Shown: positions 18,927 to 28,945 of the stretch, piece by piece
How the letters are laid out: the number at the start of each line of letters is the position of its first letter
Position numbering within the stretch: the first letter of the stretch is position 1
From: Clavibacter capsici
GTDB lineage: Bacteria; Actinomycetota; Actinomycetes; Actinomycetales; Microbacteriaceae
DNA length: 64,000 nt
NCBI RefSeq assembly: GCF_001280205.1
Contig: NZ_CP012575.1
Location: 81,550 to 145,549 of the forward strand
Reading direction: 5' to 3'
The notes under the pieces: model-generated
What the model was told of the DNA's origin: nothing
Databases searched by the model: none
Seen by the model: the letters and a program-made list of their open reading frames with translations, nothing else
Translations under genes and position numbers: made by a program

Positions 18927-20305
18927 GGTCGTCCTTCGCAAGCAGGTGATGAGGTGGTCCCCACCATACGAAGGACGTCGACGCCCCGGATTGGCGTGTC
19001 CACATCCGCGGCTGACGCTCGGTGCCAGCAAGGCCTCGACTACTAAGACAGAAGGAGAGTCACCTACGCTGCGAGCCGGCTACGAGGGCGTGAACGGCCG
19101 TGGAGCACCCGAAGTCCTCAGTAGGCTTAGACCATGACCGGCGTGCACCTCCGAGCCGCACACGATGCACCGCGGCAACGTCTTGAAGGCCACGATCATC
19201 TCCGACGGCACCTATGGAGTGCGTGGCTTCCACGGCGACACCTCCAGCGTTGACGACATTGACGACTGTTACCTCCCGCACGTAACCACCTGAGACAAGG
19301 CGGCCACTCCGGCAACCACGTTGTGGTTTCGGAACACGGAGATCCGGTAGGCGAGGGTGCACCCGCTGCTCATCTCGTAAGGGCGGGAGTGTGCCCAGAC
19401 CGTCAGATGGAACAAGGGCGTCTCGCACATCGCAGGCGACGTCAACGAGAAGGCCATCCGCCGTATGCCGGTCGTTCCGAGGTCTGGGTGCTGTACCAGC
19501 GCAACTTTATGATTGACACCCCGAACGGCCTTTTGTCCCCGAAGGTCTGGCATCGTGTCGAGCGGCAGCGCGCCGGCCTCGCACTGAACCGGGCCACCGA
19601 GGCATCCGGCGTGAAGAACGCCGCGACTTACAAGTACCTCGCATAGGACTCGCTCTGGTACTGGCCCCCTGGCGCCACAATCGAGAAGACCGCCACATGC
19701 GCGCGAGCATGGTCACGCCGGAGGCCGGCCGTACTTCTCCGTCGACGGGGAATGACCGGTCACAGTGCAGGGGTGGGGTGCCCTGCGGTATCCATGGAAC
19801 CACGCCCACGGACTGACGAACGGCTGGCAGAAGCCGGCGCTGCGTGACACAGAGCGAATCAAGGGCGGCACGGTGCGATCCGCGCCTCGGGTTCATAGTC
19901 TCTCACTGGTGTCAGTCTCGCAGCTCAACCAGAAGCCCCTCGAGTGCACGGAGCGCCAAGTCGCCGCTGTCATAAAGGATGCCCTACAACTTGAGCTCAA
20001 GCAGCAAGCCAACAACGTCACCCTCGACACGGCGGCCGAGCGTCTCTCCCTGCTTGAAAAGGTTAGCGCGCTCCTGCGACCCTCAGCCCTTGTCGCGCAT
20101 AGTGCGCGGCGTCCGGTGAACAAACGGCTACCAAAGTGATTTGAAGGGAGACGAGTAGGCGCCATTGCCCGACGTGCAGCTGATCGTGGTTCCATAGCCC
20201 GGCGTGTGCGTGTGGTCCTTGAGCGTTAATGTCACACACGAAGAGCCGGAGTCCTAGGACCCCGGCTCTTAGACGTGCTGACCGGCGGATGTGCCGCCGC
20301 GACGA
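18927..20305. other. Decayed stretch; one possible small gene at 19909-20139
   Basis: Bases 19150-19650 contain protein-like pieces in changing frames (MHRGNVLKATIISDGTYGVRGFHGD, then YQRNFMIDTPNGLLSPKVWHR) that look like the remnant of an unrecognised gene. A plus-strand frame 19909-20139 (GTG start, 76 residues) is rich in Gln, Leu and Lys and may form a helix, but a competing minus-strand frame covers the same bases. I call neither a gene with confidence. Confidence 0.35.
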
Positions 20306-20809
20306 TTACTGCTTGATCTTGCCCTGCCAGATAGGCCGGGCGCGGTTCACGAAGTCCCAGTGCGAGTCCCGGTTGGAGCTGGGAGCAATGTCGGTCGTGT
20401 TGTTCCGCTTGACGCCCCTGCATCCGGGGATCGCAGTTGGCGTAATGGACACGCCCCCGACGCTCGCCGCGATGTCGAAGACGACGCTGCTTCCTCCAGA
20501 GAATGAGACGCAAGTCCGTCTTTGGGTGGGCTGAAGGAAATTGTATGACTCGATCATGAAAGCCCGCGTGCCGGCTGGGACGCTGGTAGCGAGGATGTGG
20601 CTGATGGGTCCAGTCGCTCCCGGATGCAGCTGGATTCGTGCAGGGGCGGCTTCGGCAGGCTGCATTGAGGTCGCGACTCCGATGACAGGTAGGGCAGCAG
20701 CCATGACGAGGGCCGAGATTGCCAGCAGGCGACGCCGTGCGTGTGCCTTGTGGGGCTCAGGGGTGAACTCGGTCGGAAGACCGAGAGTGCGAGTTACGGA
20801 GGTCTGCAT
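20306..20809 (-). CDS. Small secreted protein, duplicated family
   Basis: ATG 20809 follows an AAGGGA ribosome site at 5-6 bases. The 167-residue product has a long basic N-region and a signal peptide (LLAISALVMAAALPVIGVATSMQPAEA, cleavage near residue 55), then a mature domain with two cysteines (RRTCVSF and IPGCRG). It ends SHWDFVNRARPIWQGKIKQ, similar to the end of the protein at 18534. A dead duplicate lies at 17815-18490. Function unknown; an exported factor is likely. Confidence 0.75.
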   Translation of the reverse strand: MQTSVTRTLGLPTEFTPEPHKAHARRRLLAISALVMAAALPVIGVATSMQPAEAAPARIQLHPGATGPISHILATSVPAGTRAFMIESYNFLQPTQRRTCVSFSGGSSVVFDIAASVGGVSITPTAIPGCRGVKRNNTTDIAPSSNRDSHWDFVNRARPIWQGKIKQ

Positions 20810-20959
20810 CGTTGTCCCTTCAGGGTCCTCAGCGAGGCGTACGGCCGACATCGGCCGCGCCATAGCCGCTGATCGACTTAAGTTAGGGCGGCCGCCGGTC
20901 GCTTGTCGCAACTACTCCACAGGCGGACCCCGTCCGACGTCGCGAGGGTTCGGGTAGGG

Positions 20960-22227
20960 AGCCCTCGATGAGTTGCGATCCCAAGGCTCGGGTGTATGTC
21001 CTCCCCAGTGTCATCGCCATATAGGTGTGTGGCCAAGAGGTAGCACACAGGGGCGCTTTGTGGAGCAATGGTCATACAGGCATCGATATTACGCGCAGCG
21101 CCGGCAAGCACCTTATCCCCTGGCCCGACGCGCTGCATACGATCACGAACGCATTGCGGAGCTCCACGCGGATGAAGATGAACGAGGGCGGCCCGCGTAG
21201 TAAGCGGCGGTTCTTCGTTGGCCCGCAGCACGCGCAGTCGGATCGACTCATTGAAGTGCTTGTTGAGCTCAAGCCCGGCGGATTAGTGGTGTACCACGTG
21301 ATGCCGCTTTGCTCGTACTGCCGAAAGCTGATGGAGGAGGAGAAGTGACACTCTCGAAGAAGGACCAGGGCCGCTAAGGCCGTATGGCGGCGACGGAGGA
21401 GACGTCGACGGGTGCGACGCTGCCCGGCGACAGTGCGCATGGCTCTAATGCGGTCGAGATCGGGGCGCAGCTGCTCCTCGATGCGCTCGGCAGGAAGGCG
21501 GCCGTCTCCAAGGCGATCGGCCGGCCGAAGCTGTGTGGCGCGGCGCCGGATGGCGAGCACTCGCCAACCATCCACGTCCGCCTCTCCCGGTATTGCAAGG
21601 ACCGTCTGGAGCAGCGGCGAATCGTGCAGCGCCGTAAGTACGCCGCAGATCTGGTCCGGGACGCGATCGACGAGTACCGCGATTGACACAAGGGCGACTT
21701 ACGCCGCGTTACGGGCTGAGAGACGCGGGCGGCCGCGTGAACAACCCCGGCCACGCCTGATGTCGAGTCGTCATCGAGGGGGTCGAGTCACGCATCGAGG
21801 TGCCGCGGCTTCGTTCCGCTGCGCTCCACGAATCCGCGCCCATGAACTGCATGGCGTGCGCTCACGAGGCAGCAGGTGCTGTGGCATCATGACCACCTGA
21901 CCTCGCCTGATCATGACTACCGTGCTGACCGTGGCGAGCCGCGAAGGATGTGACGGGGTGTGCCCTGTGGTTCTCGTCCGGGTCCGGCCTGACGACTTCA
22001 CCGACGACGACCTGGCATTGAAGGGAGTGAGGGCAGGTGGCGTGCGAACGTGGTTTGAGCAGGCGAAGGCGACGACCATCGGTGGTCGTGGGCTCGTGTG
22101 TTCCTGTGCTGCTTGATGGCGCTGCCTGTGACGTTTCCTGTAGCAGAGGTTGCGCTGCTCATCTGCGCGACAACGCTCTCGAGCGTCAGCGGTGTGATCA
22201 CCTTCGCGCTAGGGCGTGTCTCCTAGG
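20960..22227 (+). pseudogene. Dead copy of the toxin-antitoxin and membrane-protein block of 60848-62120
   Basis: This segment aligns along its length with 60848-62120. The first gene (21075-21348) has lost its start: ATG has become ACA at 21075. The second (from 21345) has TAA at 21374-21376 in place of a Tyr codon, though a shorter frame from 21384 keeps the ribbon-helix-helix part. The third, a membrane protein, is frameshifted and ends at about 22227 where IS5-type DNA begins. All three lesions show that only the other copy is complete. Confidence 0.85.
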
Positions 22228-22310
22228 CACCTGGTACAGGCGATGACGGCGTTGAGGACGGCCGCGGCGCGGTGGACGATCGCGAGCTTGTTCTATCGGA
22301 TCACCAGACC
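22210..22310 (-). mobile_element. End fragment of an IS5-type element
   Basis: The minus strand reads NKLAIVHRAAAVLNAVIACTRCLGDTP, the C-terminus of an IS5-family transposase, and matches bases 24255-24345 on the plus strand almost base for base. It truncates the membrane-protein pseudogene and lies just downstream of the protease gene at 22345, in inverted orientation to the other IS fragment. Confidence 0.75.
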
Positions 22311-22344
22311 CCACCGCTTCATTAATCACGGGGTGCGTCAAGCG

Positions 22345-23205
22345 TCAACGAGTTAAAAGCTTATATCCTCGCTGCTCTTTGAAAAACTCATATAGCTTGA
22401 TATATACCATCGTGCTGTCCTCCGTGAGGCGACGAGGGACTTGATCCGTCATTATCCCGTAAAGCATACCCGTATCCGGGTTGAAGACGGGCCCGCCGGA
22501 ATCTCCTGCAAGTAGAAGGTCAGTCGTGGAAGACGCCGCTTGATCTCCGTTGTGAGGGGCTCTGAAGCCGGGCGGCCAAGCGCGAACGGATAGGTTCATC
22601 CAGTTGACCTGCACGCCAGTGGTGCTACCGCTCGTAGCGAACGTTTCGTTCGGCCCGGGGTCACTGTACCCGATCACAGGTTGGCCATATATGCTCCGTG
22701 TTCTGACCGATGCGGTAAGGACACGAGGAAGCGCGTTTGGCGTCCAGGTCGTCACCGGCAAGCAGTGGGGCGCGCCATGTGAGGAGCTTCCACACGTGTA
22801 TGACACGTGAACAGTCGGTTCGATCTTGATTAACGCCAGATCGATGTCATCAGATCTCCAATAGACGGTTCCTACGGGGGCGGTATTGCCATGGCGAGAT
22901 TCAATCTCGTTTCTGACATACACTTTCTCCCCTGTTCGTGCGACACAGTGGTTAGCGGTTACTACATATCTGGTGGCGCGCTCTTTTGCAACTAACAATG
23001 AGCTCCAAGTATTTTTTTGCACTACTGCGCCTGCAGTGCAATCGCCACCGAACTCGAATTCGAGCTGCGAACCGGCAACCACTGGTCGTGTCTGCCTCGC
23101 GCTTTCTACCGCGGACGCACTAGAAGCCGTAAACGCGACGGCCACTAGCCCGAGGCTAATGGACACGGTAAGGGCACAGCGGCGCCGACGATGTGTTCTT
23201 AGCAT
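22345..23205 (-). CDS. Secreted Chp/Pat-1-type serine protease
   Basis: The 286-residue precursor has a basic start (MLRTHRRRRCALTV) and signal peptide ending at SSASA. The triad is visible: His in VVTANHCV, Asp in DDIDLALIKI and Ser in AGDSGGPVF. Cysteines at CTAGAV, ANHC, YTCGS and PHCLP match the other Chp-type proteins here. It is AT-richer than its neighbours and is flanked on both sides by inverted IS5 remnants. By family it would be exported and act on plant host proteins. Confidence 0.92.
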   Translation of the reverse strand: MLRTHRRRRCALTVSISLGLVAVAFTASSASAVESARQTRPVVAGSQLEFEFGGDCTAGAVVQKNTWSSLLVAKERATRYVVTANHCVARTGEKVYVRNEIESRHGNTAPVGTVYWRSDDIDLALIKIEPTVHVSYTCGSSSHGAPHCLPVTTWTPNALPRVLTASVRTRSIYGQPVIGYSDPGPNETFATSGSTTGVQVNWMNLSVRAWPPGFRAPHNGDQAASSTTDLLLAGDSGGPVFNPDTGMLYGIMTDQVPRRLTEDSTMVYIKLYEFFKEQRGYKLLTR

Positions 23206-23433
23206 TTAATTGCACTCTCCAGATTCATTTGACATAAAAGTAGAACCACGTACACGCGGGATGCACAGGGCTTATTCACTGCTCAAGAAATACTAATTTT
23301 ACAGAGGTGTTAATCTGAAGCGCTACCTTTGTCCACAGGTCGGGTGCTGACTGACAACGTGGAGACCAGCGATTGCAGATCGCAAAGTGATGACGCCCGT
23401 CGTCTCGACCTAGGGCGTTCGTCCTAATGGTTC

Positions 23434-24345
23434 GTGGTGATAGCTGCGAGCCTGGGAGGCAGGTCGCGATCCGAGTTGCCGCCGGACGATCAGCGGGCGT
23501 TGATCGCGCCGTTCCTGCCGGTCCGGGCGGGTCGGTTCAGGCGGCCGTCTTCGGATGCTCGCTCCATGGTCGAGAGCATCGTCTACCGGTATCGGATCGG
23601 GATCGCGTGGCGGGATCTGTGTAGGGTGTTTGGGCCGTGGCAGACGGTGTGGAAGTGGCGCCGCCGGATGGCTGGCGACGGCTCGTGGGACATGCTCCTG
23701 GCCGCGCTGACCGCGCATGCCGACCAGGTGGGCCTGGTCGAGTGGTCGCTGTCTGTGGACTCCACGGTCGCTCGTGCGCGTCAGCACGTGACGAACAGAA
23801 CCCTTAACACAGGGGGGTCATCGAATCACACGAAGCCCAACGTCCAGGCGCCTGATCATGGTCTCGGCCGCTCCCGCCGCGGCCTGTCCACAAAGGTGCA
23901 TCGGCTCGTCGACAGGCACGCGCTGCTGCTGGTGCCGATCGTCACGCCGGGCAGGCCGGTGACTCGCCCATGCTGCTGCCACCGCTCGTAGGGCTCCGCG
24001 TAGTCAGGCCAGTCGGCCGCTGCGCACGCGGCCGTATCGGCTAAGGGGCGACAAGGCGTAGTCGTCCCGGGCGATTCACCTCCATCTGCGTGGTCGCGGC
24101 ATCCAGTCCGTTACGCCTGAGGCGCGGGATCAGCAGGGTCAGCGGGAATGACGCGGTTTCCGTGGAGGCAGGCCCGTCTTCTACGACCCGGTCGACTACA
24201 AGCAGCGCAACGCCATCGAGCGTGGTTTCTGCCGGGCTGGGGCTGGTAACCGGAAACGACAAGCTCGCGATCGTCTACCGCGCCGCGGCCGTCCTCAACG
24301 CCGTCATTGCCCGGACCAGGCGCCTAGGAGACACGCTCGAGCGCG
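23434..24345 (+). pseudogene. Broken IS5-family transposase
   Basis: The frame from 23434 gives a typical IS5 N-terminus (LIAPFLPVRAGRFRRPSSDARSMVESIVYRYRIGIAWRDL) and the first catalytic Asp in LSVDSTVARARQH. After about 23920 the frame is lost; the C-terminal part is recognisable as FYDPVDYKQRNAIERGF (about 24177-24230, with the catalytic Glu) and LAIVYRAAAVLNAVI (about 24267). A large part of the DDE core is deleted. CCTAGG lies near both ends (23410 and 24326), consistent with terminal repeats. Confidence 0.85.
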
Positions 24346-24442
24346 TCCGCCACACCACATCCGTGTCCTTCGCGACGCGTGAAACCGTTTTATCGACTTG
24401 AGTGGATGAAAAGGGGCAGGGTACTTCGACGAAGTGCTTGCT

Positions 24443-25150
24443 TCAGTTGCCGCAGTGACTGTTTCCGAGGTCGGGGAACTTGATGTAGAGGTACTTAAAG
24501 TGCCTGGTGTTGCAGCTCAACGAGACTGATCCGAGGGTGATGAACGCGACGGCACCGATGCTGACAAAGATCGCGGATGCCAGCAGCCCGAACGCTCCCG
24601 CAACAACGGCTGCGATGCCCGTCGCCGTTCCGCCTCCGAGGAGGGCGCCTCCAGTGGGGGCGGTGATCCTGACGGTCGCCCAGTGGTGGAATAGGCGCTT
24701 GAACTTGTGCCAAAGCGATAGCTGCGTGCCGACCTGGGCGGCGGGCGCGGGGGATGCCGCCTGCTGCGGGACCTGGGCTCGCCCCTGGCTCCTGTCGCTG
24801 CCCAACTCTCCCCATGCGGCGATGCTGCCGGTACTGCGGAGCTCCTCCACTTCGGCTACCATGCTGCGGGCCATGGTCGTCCGGTCCAGAGCGGGGGCTC
24901 CTTGGGCGCGGCCGGCAACGCTCGCGTCGACGAGCTGGTCGACGGTGATGCGCCCATCGACCACATCCTGCAGGAACGACCCGTCCTGCACAGCGACGGC
25001 GATTGACTTCTCAGCAGCATTCGCTGCCGGGACACCCGTCACAAGCGACCCGACGATACCGAGCATCGCAACCGAGGAAACTATGGTCCAATTCCGATGA
25101 CGGTGGCTTGAGATCGTCGAGGCAGGATTCGGTGAGACTGAGGGCTGCAT
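24443..25150 (-). CDS. Probable exported or membrane-anchored protein, function unknown
   Basis: The start is taken at ATG 25150 (an ATG at 25192 adds 14 residues). The 235-residue product has a signal-like segment ending at AANAAE (about residue 45), a helical domain (about 45-120), a Pro/Ala-rich linker and two hydrophobic segments near the C-terminus (GIAAVVAGAFGLLASAIFVSIGAVAFITLGSV), ending with a two-cysteine tail. It could be a secreted pore-forming or membrane protein. I recognise no family. Confidence 0.6.
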   Translation of the reverse strand: MQPSVSPNPASTISSHRHRNWTIVSSVAMLGIVGSLVTGVPAANAAEKSIAVAVQDGSFLQDVVDGRITVDQLVDASVAGRAQGAPALDRTTMARSMVAEVEELRSTGSIAAWGELGSDRSQGRAQVPQQAASPAPAAQVGTQLSLWHKFKRLFHHWATVRITAPTGGALLGGGTATGIAAVVAGAFGLLASAIFVSIGAVAFITLGSVSLSCNTRHFKYLYIKFPDLGNSHCGN

Positions 25151-25192
25151 GGAGGCCTGTTCGGTAGGGCGAAACCGGATCGTGAAGCCCAT

Positions 25193-25776
25193 ACGGTAAC
25201 GCGTGCTGATGAGTCGTTGGGAGGTTTTGCACAGGTCGGCTGCTCGCTATGCCCCGCCTAGCCGTGCCGCCCATCGCACGGCTTGACCCGATCGAACGGC
25301 CGTGGCGCCGCGGGTAAGATGCCGAGGGTGGGGTGCACAATGGCCCTGCGCCTGAATAGCGCGCCTACCACGCACCTGGGACGCACGCGTTCGTGGTCGA
25401 AGCGCCATGTCGTGGGGATCCGGGTAGTGAGCTTAGGCGGACACGCGCGGAAGAAGCAGCGGCACCGTTCGTCAGGAAGCGCCCATGGGCGACTCGCTGC
25501 TGTAGATTGCGAGCAACCATGAAGCTGCGCAATCCGACAGGCGATGAGAGTACGCGAGCATGTCGACGGCGACAGCTCTTCCGGGCATAGCGACGTCTGC
25601 CACCCCATGGGACCAAGGGTGAGTGCCGATCGTGCATGCAGGTTGAGCGCGGTTTACCGGATTACGTGCTGCGTCCGCGGCGCCACGGCCCTGGCGGCTA
25701 CTTCCTCGCGTAGTTGTCGAAGCAAGCAAGGGCAAGCTGCTCCGCCTTCCTCGGCAGGGTTTCGATCCATTGCACG
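25193..25776. other. No confident gene
   Basis: Several overlapping frames exist on both strands but none has a recognisable domain, a good ribosome site or consistent coding character. The segment joins the exported-protein gene to a resolvase fragment. Confidence 0.45.
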
Positions 25777-26160
25777 TTAGACCATCGCGCGGCCGATCGA
25801 GCATAGGTCGTAGAGCTCGCTGATCAAGTGATCGCCAGCTCGGTACAGCGCGGCCAGGTGTCGTTCAGCGGCAGGGGATATCTTGTGCCTGCTGCCCTTA
25901 AGTTTCCCCTTTTTCGCAACGACTTTCATGCCCTCACGGGTGCGGGTGCGGACGGGGTCCGATTCAAGGGCGGCGAACATCGCGAGCATGTTGAGTAGGA
26001 GCCACCCGGTACGGTCGGTCGGGTCGTGCACGGAGCCGTCGATGCTGACCGCGACGGCATTAGCCGCGAGCTCGTTGGCGATCGTGCGGTCATCGCTGAT
26101 CGAACGCGCGAGAGCCGGTCGAGAGTCGATTCTCGATCCCGCGAAAGAGGGCCGGGCGAT
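25777..26160 (-). pseudogene. Serine recombinase (resolvase) C-terminal fragment
   Basis: The minus strand reads DRTIANELAANAVAVSIDGSVHDPTDRTGWLLLNMLAMFAALESDPVRTRTREGMKVVAKKGKLKGSRHKISPAAERHLAALYRAGD, the middle and C-terminal part of a resolvase with its DNA-binding helix-turn-helix start. The N-terminal domain with the catalytic Ser is missing and the HTH is cut off at the end. It is a leftover of a transposon. Confidence 0.75.
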
Positions 26161-26335
26161 CATCGCGGAAAGCGACTACCGCGGGATCAGATTCGCATAC
26201 GTCCGGCGGTTCCTACGTCCCATCGTGGCGGACGAAGGCATTTTCGCTCAAAGACCTGTTCATTATCATGGAAGCGCGGGGGAGGGGAGTTGCCCGAGCG
26301 CTCTTGGAGTATCTCATCGCCGCGGTGCGCATGTA

Positions 26336-26385
26336 TGCTCCTGTGGTGCTCCTGTGGTGCTCCTGTGGTGCTCCTGTGGTGCTCC
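26336..26385. repeat. 11-bp tandem repeat, about 4.5 copies
   Basis: The unit TGCTCCTGTGG is repeated four times without change, followed by TGCTCC. The unit is not a multiple of three, so it is unlikely to be coding. It lies in the 26161-26855 gap, which otherwise shows no gene; its last part (26560-26855) is AT-rich and probably carries the promoter of the protease at 26856. Confidence 0.9.
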
Positions 26386-26855
26386 GATGGGCGACCGTGC
26401 CTGGTAAGGGGCCAGCGCGAAAGATCTATGACAGCCACGGCGTCGTCGATATCTCTGTCACCTGCCACGTGATCGGCTGGGGTGCGACGCACTCGAGAGA
26501 GCTCAGGGGGGGCGTCGGAGGAGGAGCATGCCAATAACGCCTAAGCCGAGACGTGATCGTTGGGATCAGTGCCCAGGCGGATAGTGCGAACAAGCCTCGG
26601 TAATTAATAAACTGGTAGGCGAAAAGTATGTAGATTCGCTCGATTGAGTACTTGATCAATGGCGTATTCAACGACGCCAAGCGGATCTATTATACTGCGC
26701 AACGAGGCCCAAAAACGCGGTCATGATTTGCGCAAGCAACTATGTTGATATTGTACGCTGGCCTCATGGGGCGATAGGGGACAGGCTCATTAAGACGGCG
26801 CGGCCTGAGGCTGCGCCTGTGGAGAACGCGCGTCCTTCGCTCGCCTCGGGTACTA

Positions 26856-27701
26856 ATGTCTGTTTACATGTTGCGCATTGGTAAGCGTTTGATACTCTCT
26901 TTCGTCATGGTTTTCAGCCTCGTTGGTAGCTGCGCAATCGCCGCACCAGTCCAGGCGGTCGACCGCGTGGCCCGTGGTTCGTTGCCTATACGGGCGGGTA
27001 CCCATCTCATCTTTGGCGAAAGTCGAGGTTTTGCTTACACGAGGGACATTGACTGCACTGCTGGGGCTGTGTTGACAGGCTCTGGAATATTCTCACGAAT
27101 CACCCCGTATCAACGTGCTGTCCGATACGTTGTGACAGCGAAGCATTGCGGCGGTCGTGGTGCGCATGTGCGCGTTAATGATGTGCAGATCGGGTCAGTA
27201 ATTTGGGAATCGCCAGACGTCGACCTCTCGATCGTCCGGGTTGAGCCGGCGCAGACGACGAGAAGAAGTTGTTATCCGACATCAGCCGGCATCCGCTGTT
27301 CTCTCGTAAGTGACTACGAGCCTCGGGCAATTGGTGAGGTGTTCGCTGCGAGGAACCGATCTGGCCAGGAGTCGTCATTGCGAGTAGCCGGGACTAAGGT
27401 ACCGGCTCCTCGAGAAATTTTTTGCACAACCGGGATGGTGACTGGAATCATGTGTAATTGGATTTCGATCCCGCCCCCGCCGGGACTGGAATTGGGCAAT
27501 CAGCAAGTCTTGGCGGAGACGTTCTCAGCCTCAACGAGGCAAGGTGATTCGGGGGGGCCTGTTGTTAGCAGGGACATGAATATTATCGGCATTATTTGTG
27601 ACGGCGGATTGCCGGGTTCAGGAGACGAAACTTACATGAGCTACGTACCGATCGCTGTTCTTTTCCGAGAACAACCGTTTTACGTGCTAGCAACCTCCTA
27701 A
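26856..27701 (+). CDS. Secreted Chp/Pat-1-type serine protease
   Basis: The 281-residue precursor has a signal peptide (LILSFVMVFSLVGSCAIAAPVQA) and an S1 protease domain: His in VVTAKHCGG, Asp in DVDLSIVRV, Ser in RQGDSGGPV. The cysteine pattern (DCTAGAV, AKHC, SCYPT, IRCSL, FCTTG, MCNW, IICDG) is that of the Chp family. ATG 26856 is kept as start; ATG 26868 would also leave a full signal peptide. AT-rich codon use sets it apart from the next genes. Confidence 0.92.
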   Translation: MSVYMLRIGKRLILSFVMVFSLVGSCAIAAPVQAVDRVARGSLPIRAGTHLIFGESRGFAYTRDIDCTAGAVLTGSGIFSRITPYQRAVRYVVTAKHCGGRGAHVRVNDVQIGSVIWESPDVDLSIVRVEPAQTTRRSCYPTSAGIRCSLVSDYEPRAIGEVFAARNRSGQESSLRVAGTKVPAPREIFCTTGMVTGIMCNWISIPPPPGLELGNQQVLAETFSASTRQGDSGGPVVSRDMNIIGIICDGGLPGSGDETYMSYVPIAVLFREQPFYVLATS

Positions 27702-27799
27702 AAAGTTTACCTAAAGTGATGCGCGGAATAAGCCAGCCGCAGCGCGTACCTCCGTAGTCGCACGGAGTCACTGCGGGCAGGGCGCGATGCTCAGGGTGA

Positions 27800-28186
27800 A
27801 TATCGTGCGCTTTCGGCCAGCGCGCCATCGCCCGCCTCGGCGGCGTCCTCGTGCTCATCGGCATGGGCGCGGAGCTCGCGTTCCCGAGCATCGTCGGCAC
27901 GATCGTCGGGTTCGGCGTGGCCGGCTTCGGCGTCGCGACCCTCATCCCCTCCGCGATGCAGGCCGCAGACGATCTCCCCGGCTTCGCACCCGGTGCCGGC
28001 CTGACAATCATCGGCTGGCTCCTACGCGTCGGGTTTCTGCTGTCACCACCGGTCGTCGGCGCCATCGCGGACGCCTCGTCGCTGCGCTACGGCCTGATCC
28101 TCGTCCCCGCGGCCGGCCTCCTCGTGCTCCTGTTCGCCCGGGTCCTCAGCACCCGCGCGACGTCCGGGAAGGCTCCGGGCGCATGA
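27800..28186 (+). pseudogene. C-terminal fragment of an MFS transporter
   Basis: An open frame lacking a plausible start reads as the last four membrane helices of an MFS protein (GGVLVLIGMGAELAFPSIVGTIVGFGVAGFGVATLIPSAM ... LILVPAAGLLVLLFARVL). The first eight helices are absent; the break lies just after the protease gene, where composition changes from AT-rich to GC-rich. It overlaps the next gene by four bases (ATGA). Confidence 0.7.
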
Positions 28187-28449
28187 CGACGTCCGCTGTC
28201 GACCCGTTCGCGACGGCCGCCCGGCTGCGAGCGATCGCCGTCGCCATCCTGGTGATCGGCGGCGCCGGATTTGTCCTCGGCGTCGTCCTCCACGTCGCCG
28301 ACCAGCCGACAGCCGGGGCATGGATGATCGGCTCGATCGCGGGCATCACGTTCGGCACCGGCTTCCTCGCCGTCGCCCACGACGCATACCTCCGAGCTCG
28401 GCTGCACGGTGCTGCGACACCAGCAGCTCAGGACCACGGCTCGAGCTGA
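28183..28449 (+). CDS. Small two-helix membrane protein
   Basis: ATG 28183 overlaps the stop of the MFS fragment as ATGA. The 88-residue product has two hydrophobic helices (AIAVAILVIGGAGFVLGVVLHV and AWMIGSIAGITFGTGFLAVA) and a hydrophilic C-terminus. In the intact ancestor it would have been co-translated with the transporter. No function is known to me. Confidence 0.65.
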   Translation: MTTSAVDPFATAARLRAIAVAILVIGGAGFVLGVVLHVADQPTAGAWMIGSIAGITFGTGFLAVAHDAYLRARLHGAATPAAQDHGSS

Positions 28450-28598
28450 GTGGCTGTCCGGGTAGCCATCGCCTACCGAACACCGCCCGCGAGGCGAGGT
28501 AGGCGTTCGTGGCAATCTGCGGGAACCCAATCGCGCCGCGAGGGTTGATCATCAGTCGCCCGCGCAGCCGCCCGTTGAGTGTGTGCCATGGTGAGCGC

Positions 28599-28835
28599 AT
28601 GACGAAGAGACCGGGCAAAGTGCAAGACCCAACTGGGCAACAGCGCTTCTCCGGCCAACCGACGACGAGGCAAGGCCTCGTCGTCATCGCGGCCGCGGCC
28701 CTAATTGCTTCCTTCGGTTCCGGCTTCCTCGGCCTAGAGCTCTTGCCCCAGGCCGTCGTCGTCTTCCTCGGCACGATCGTGCTGGGCATCGTAGGGACCA
28801 TGATCGTTCGACGATCTAACCGTCGGCGCCGCTAG
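28599..28835 (+). CDS. Small membrane protein
   Basis: The start is ATG 28599 rather than the longer frame from 28509, because the hydrophilic N-terminus MTKRPGKVQDPTGQQRF is typical and the upstream codons are not. The 78-residue product has two hydrophobic helices and ends in a run of arginines. It stands alone before a palindromic repeat. Function unknown. Confidence 0.6.
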   Translation: MTKRPGKVQDPTGQQRFSGQPTTRQGLVVIAAAALIASFGSGFLGLELLPQAVVVFLGTIVLGIVGTMIVRRSNRRRR

Positions 28836-28870
28836 AGCCTCAGGTCCCCGGTCTGCTCTGCATTCGATCC

Positions 28871-28896
28871 GTCCGGTAGGGGATCCTTCGCCGGAC
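28871..28896. repeat. Interspersed palindromic repeat, copy 1
   Basis: GTCCGG and CCGGAC arms enclose TAGGGGATCCTTCG. Related copies are at 29372, 30351 and 30722, all in intergenic positions. Confidence 0.75.
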
Positions 28897-28945
28897 GCCG
28901 CTTCTCCTCAGCGGTGGTCGTCGTGGTCGATGCGACGATGAGGTC

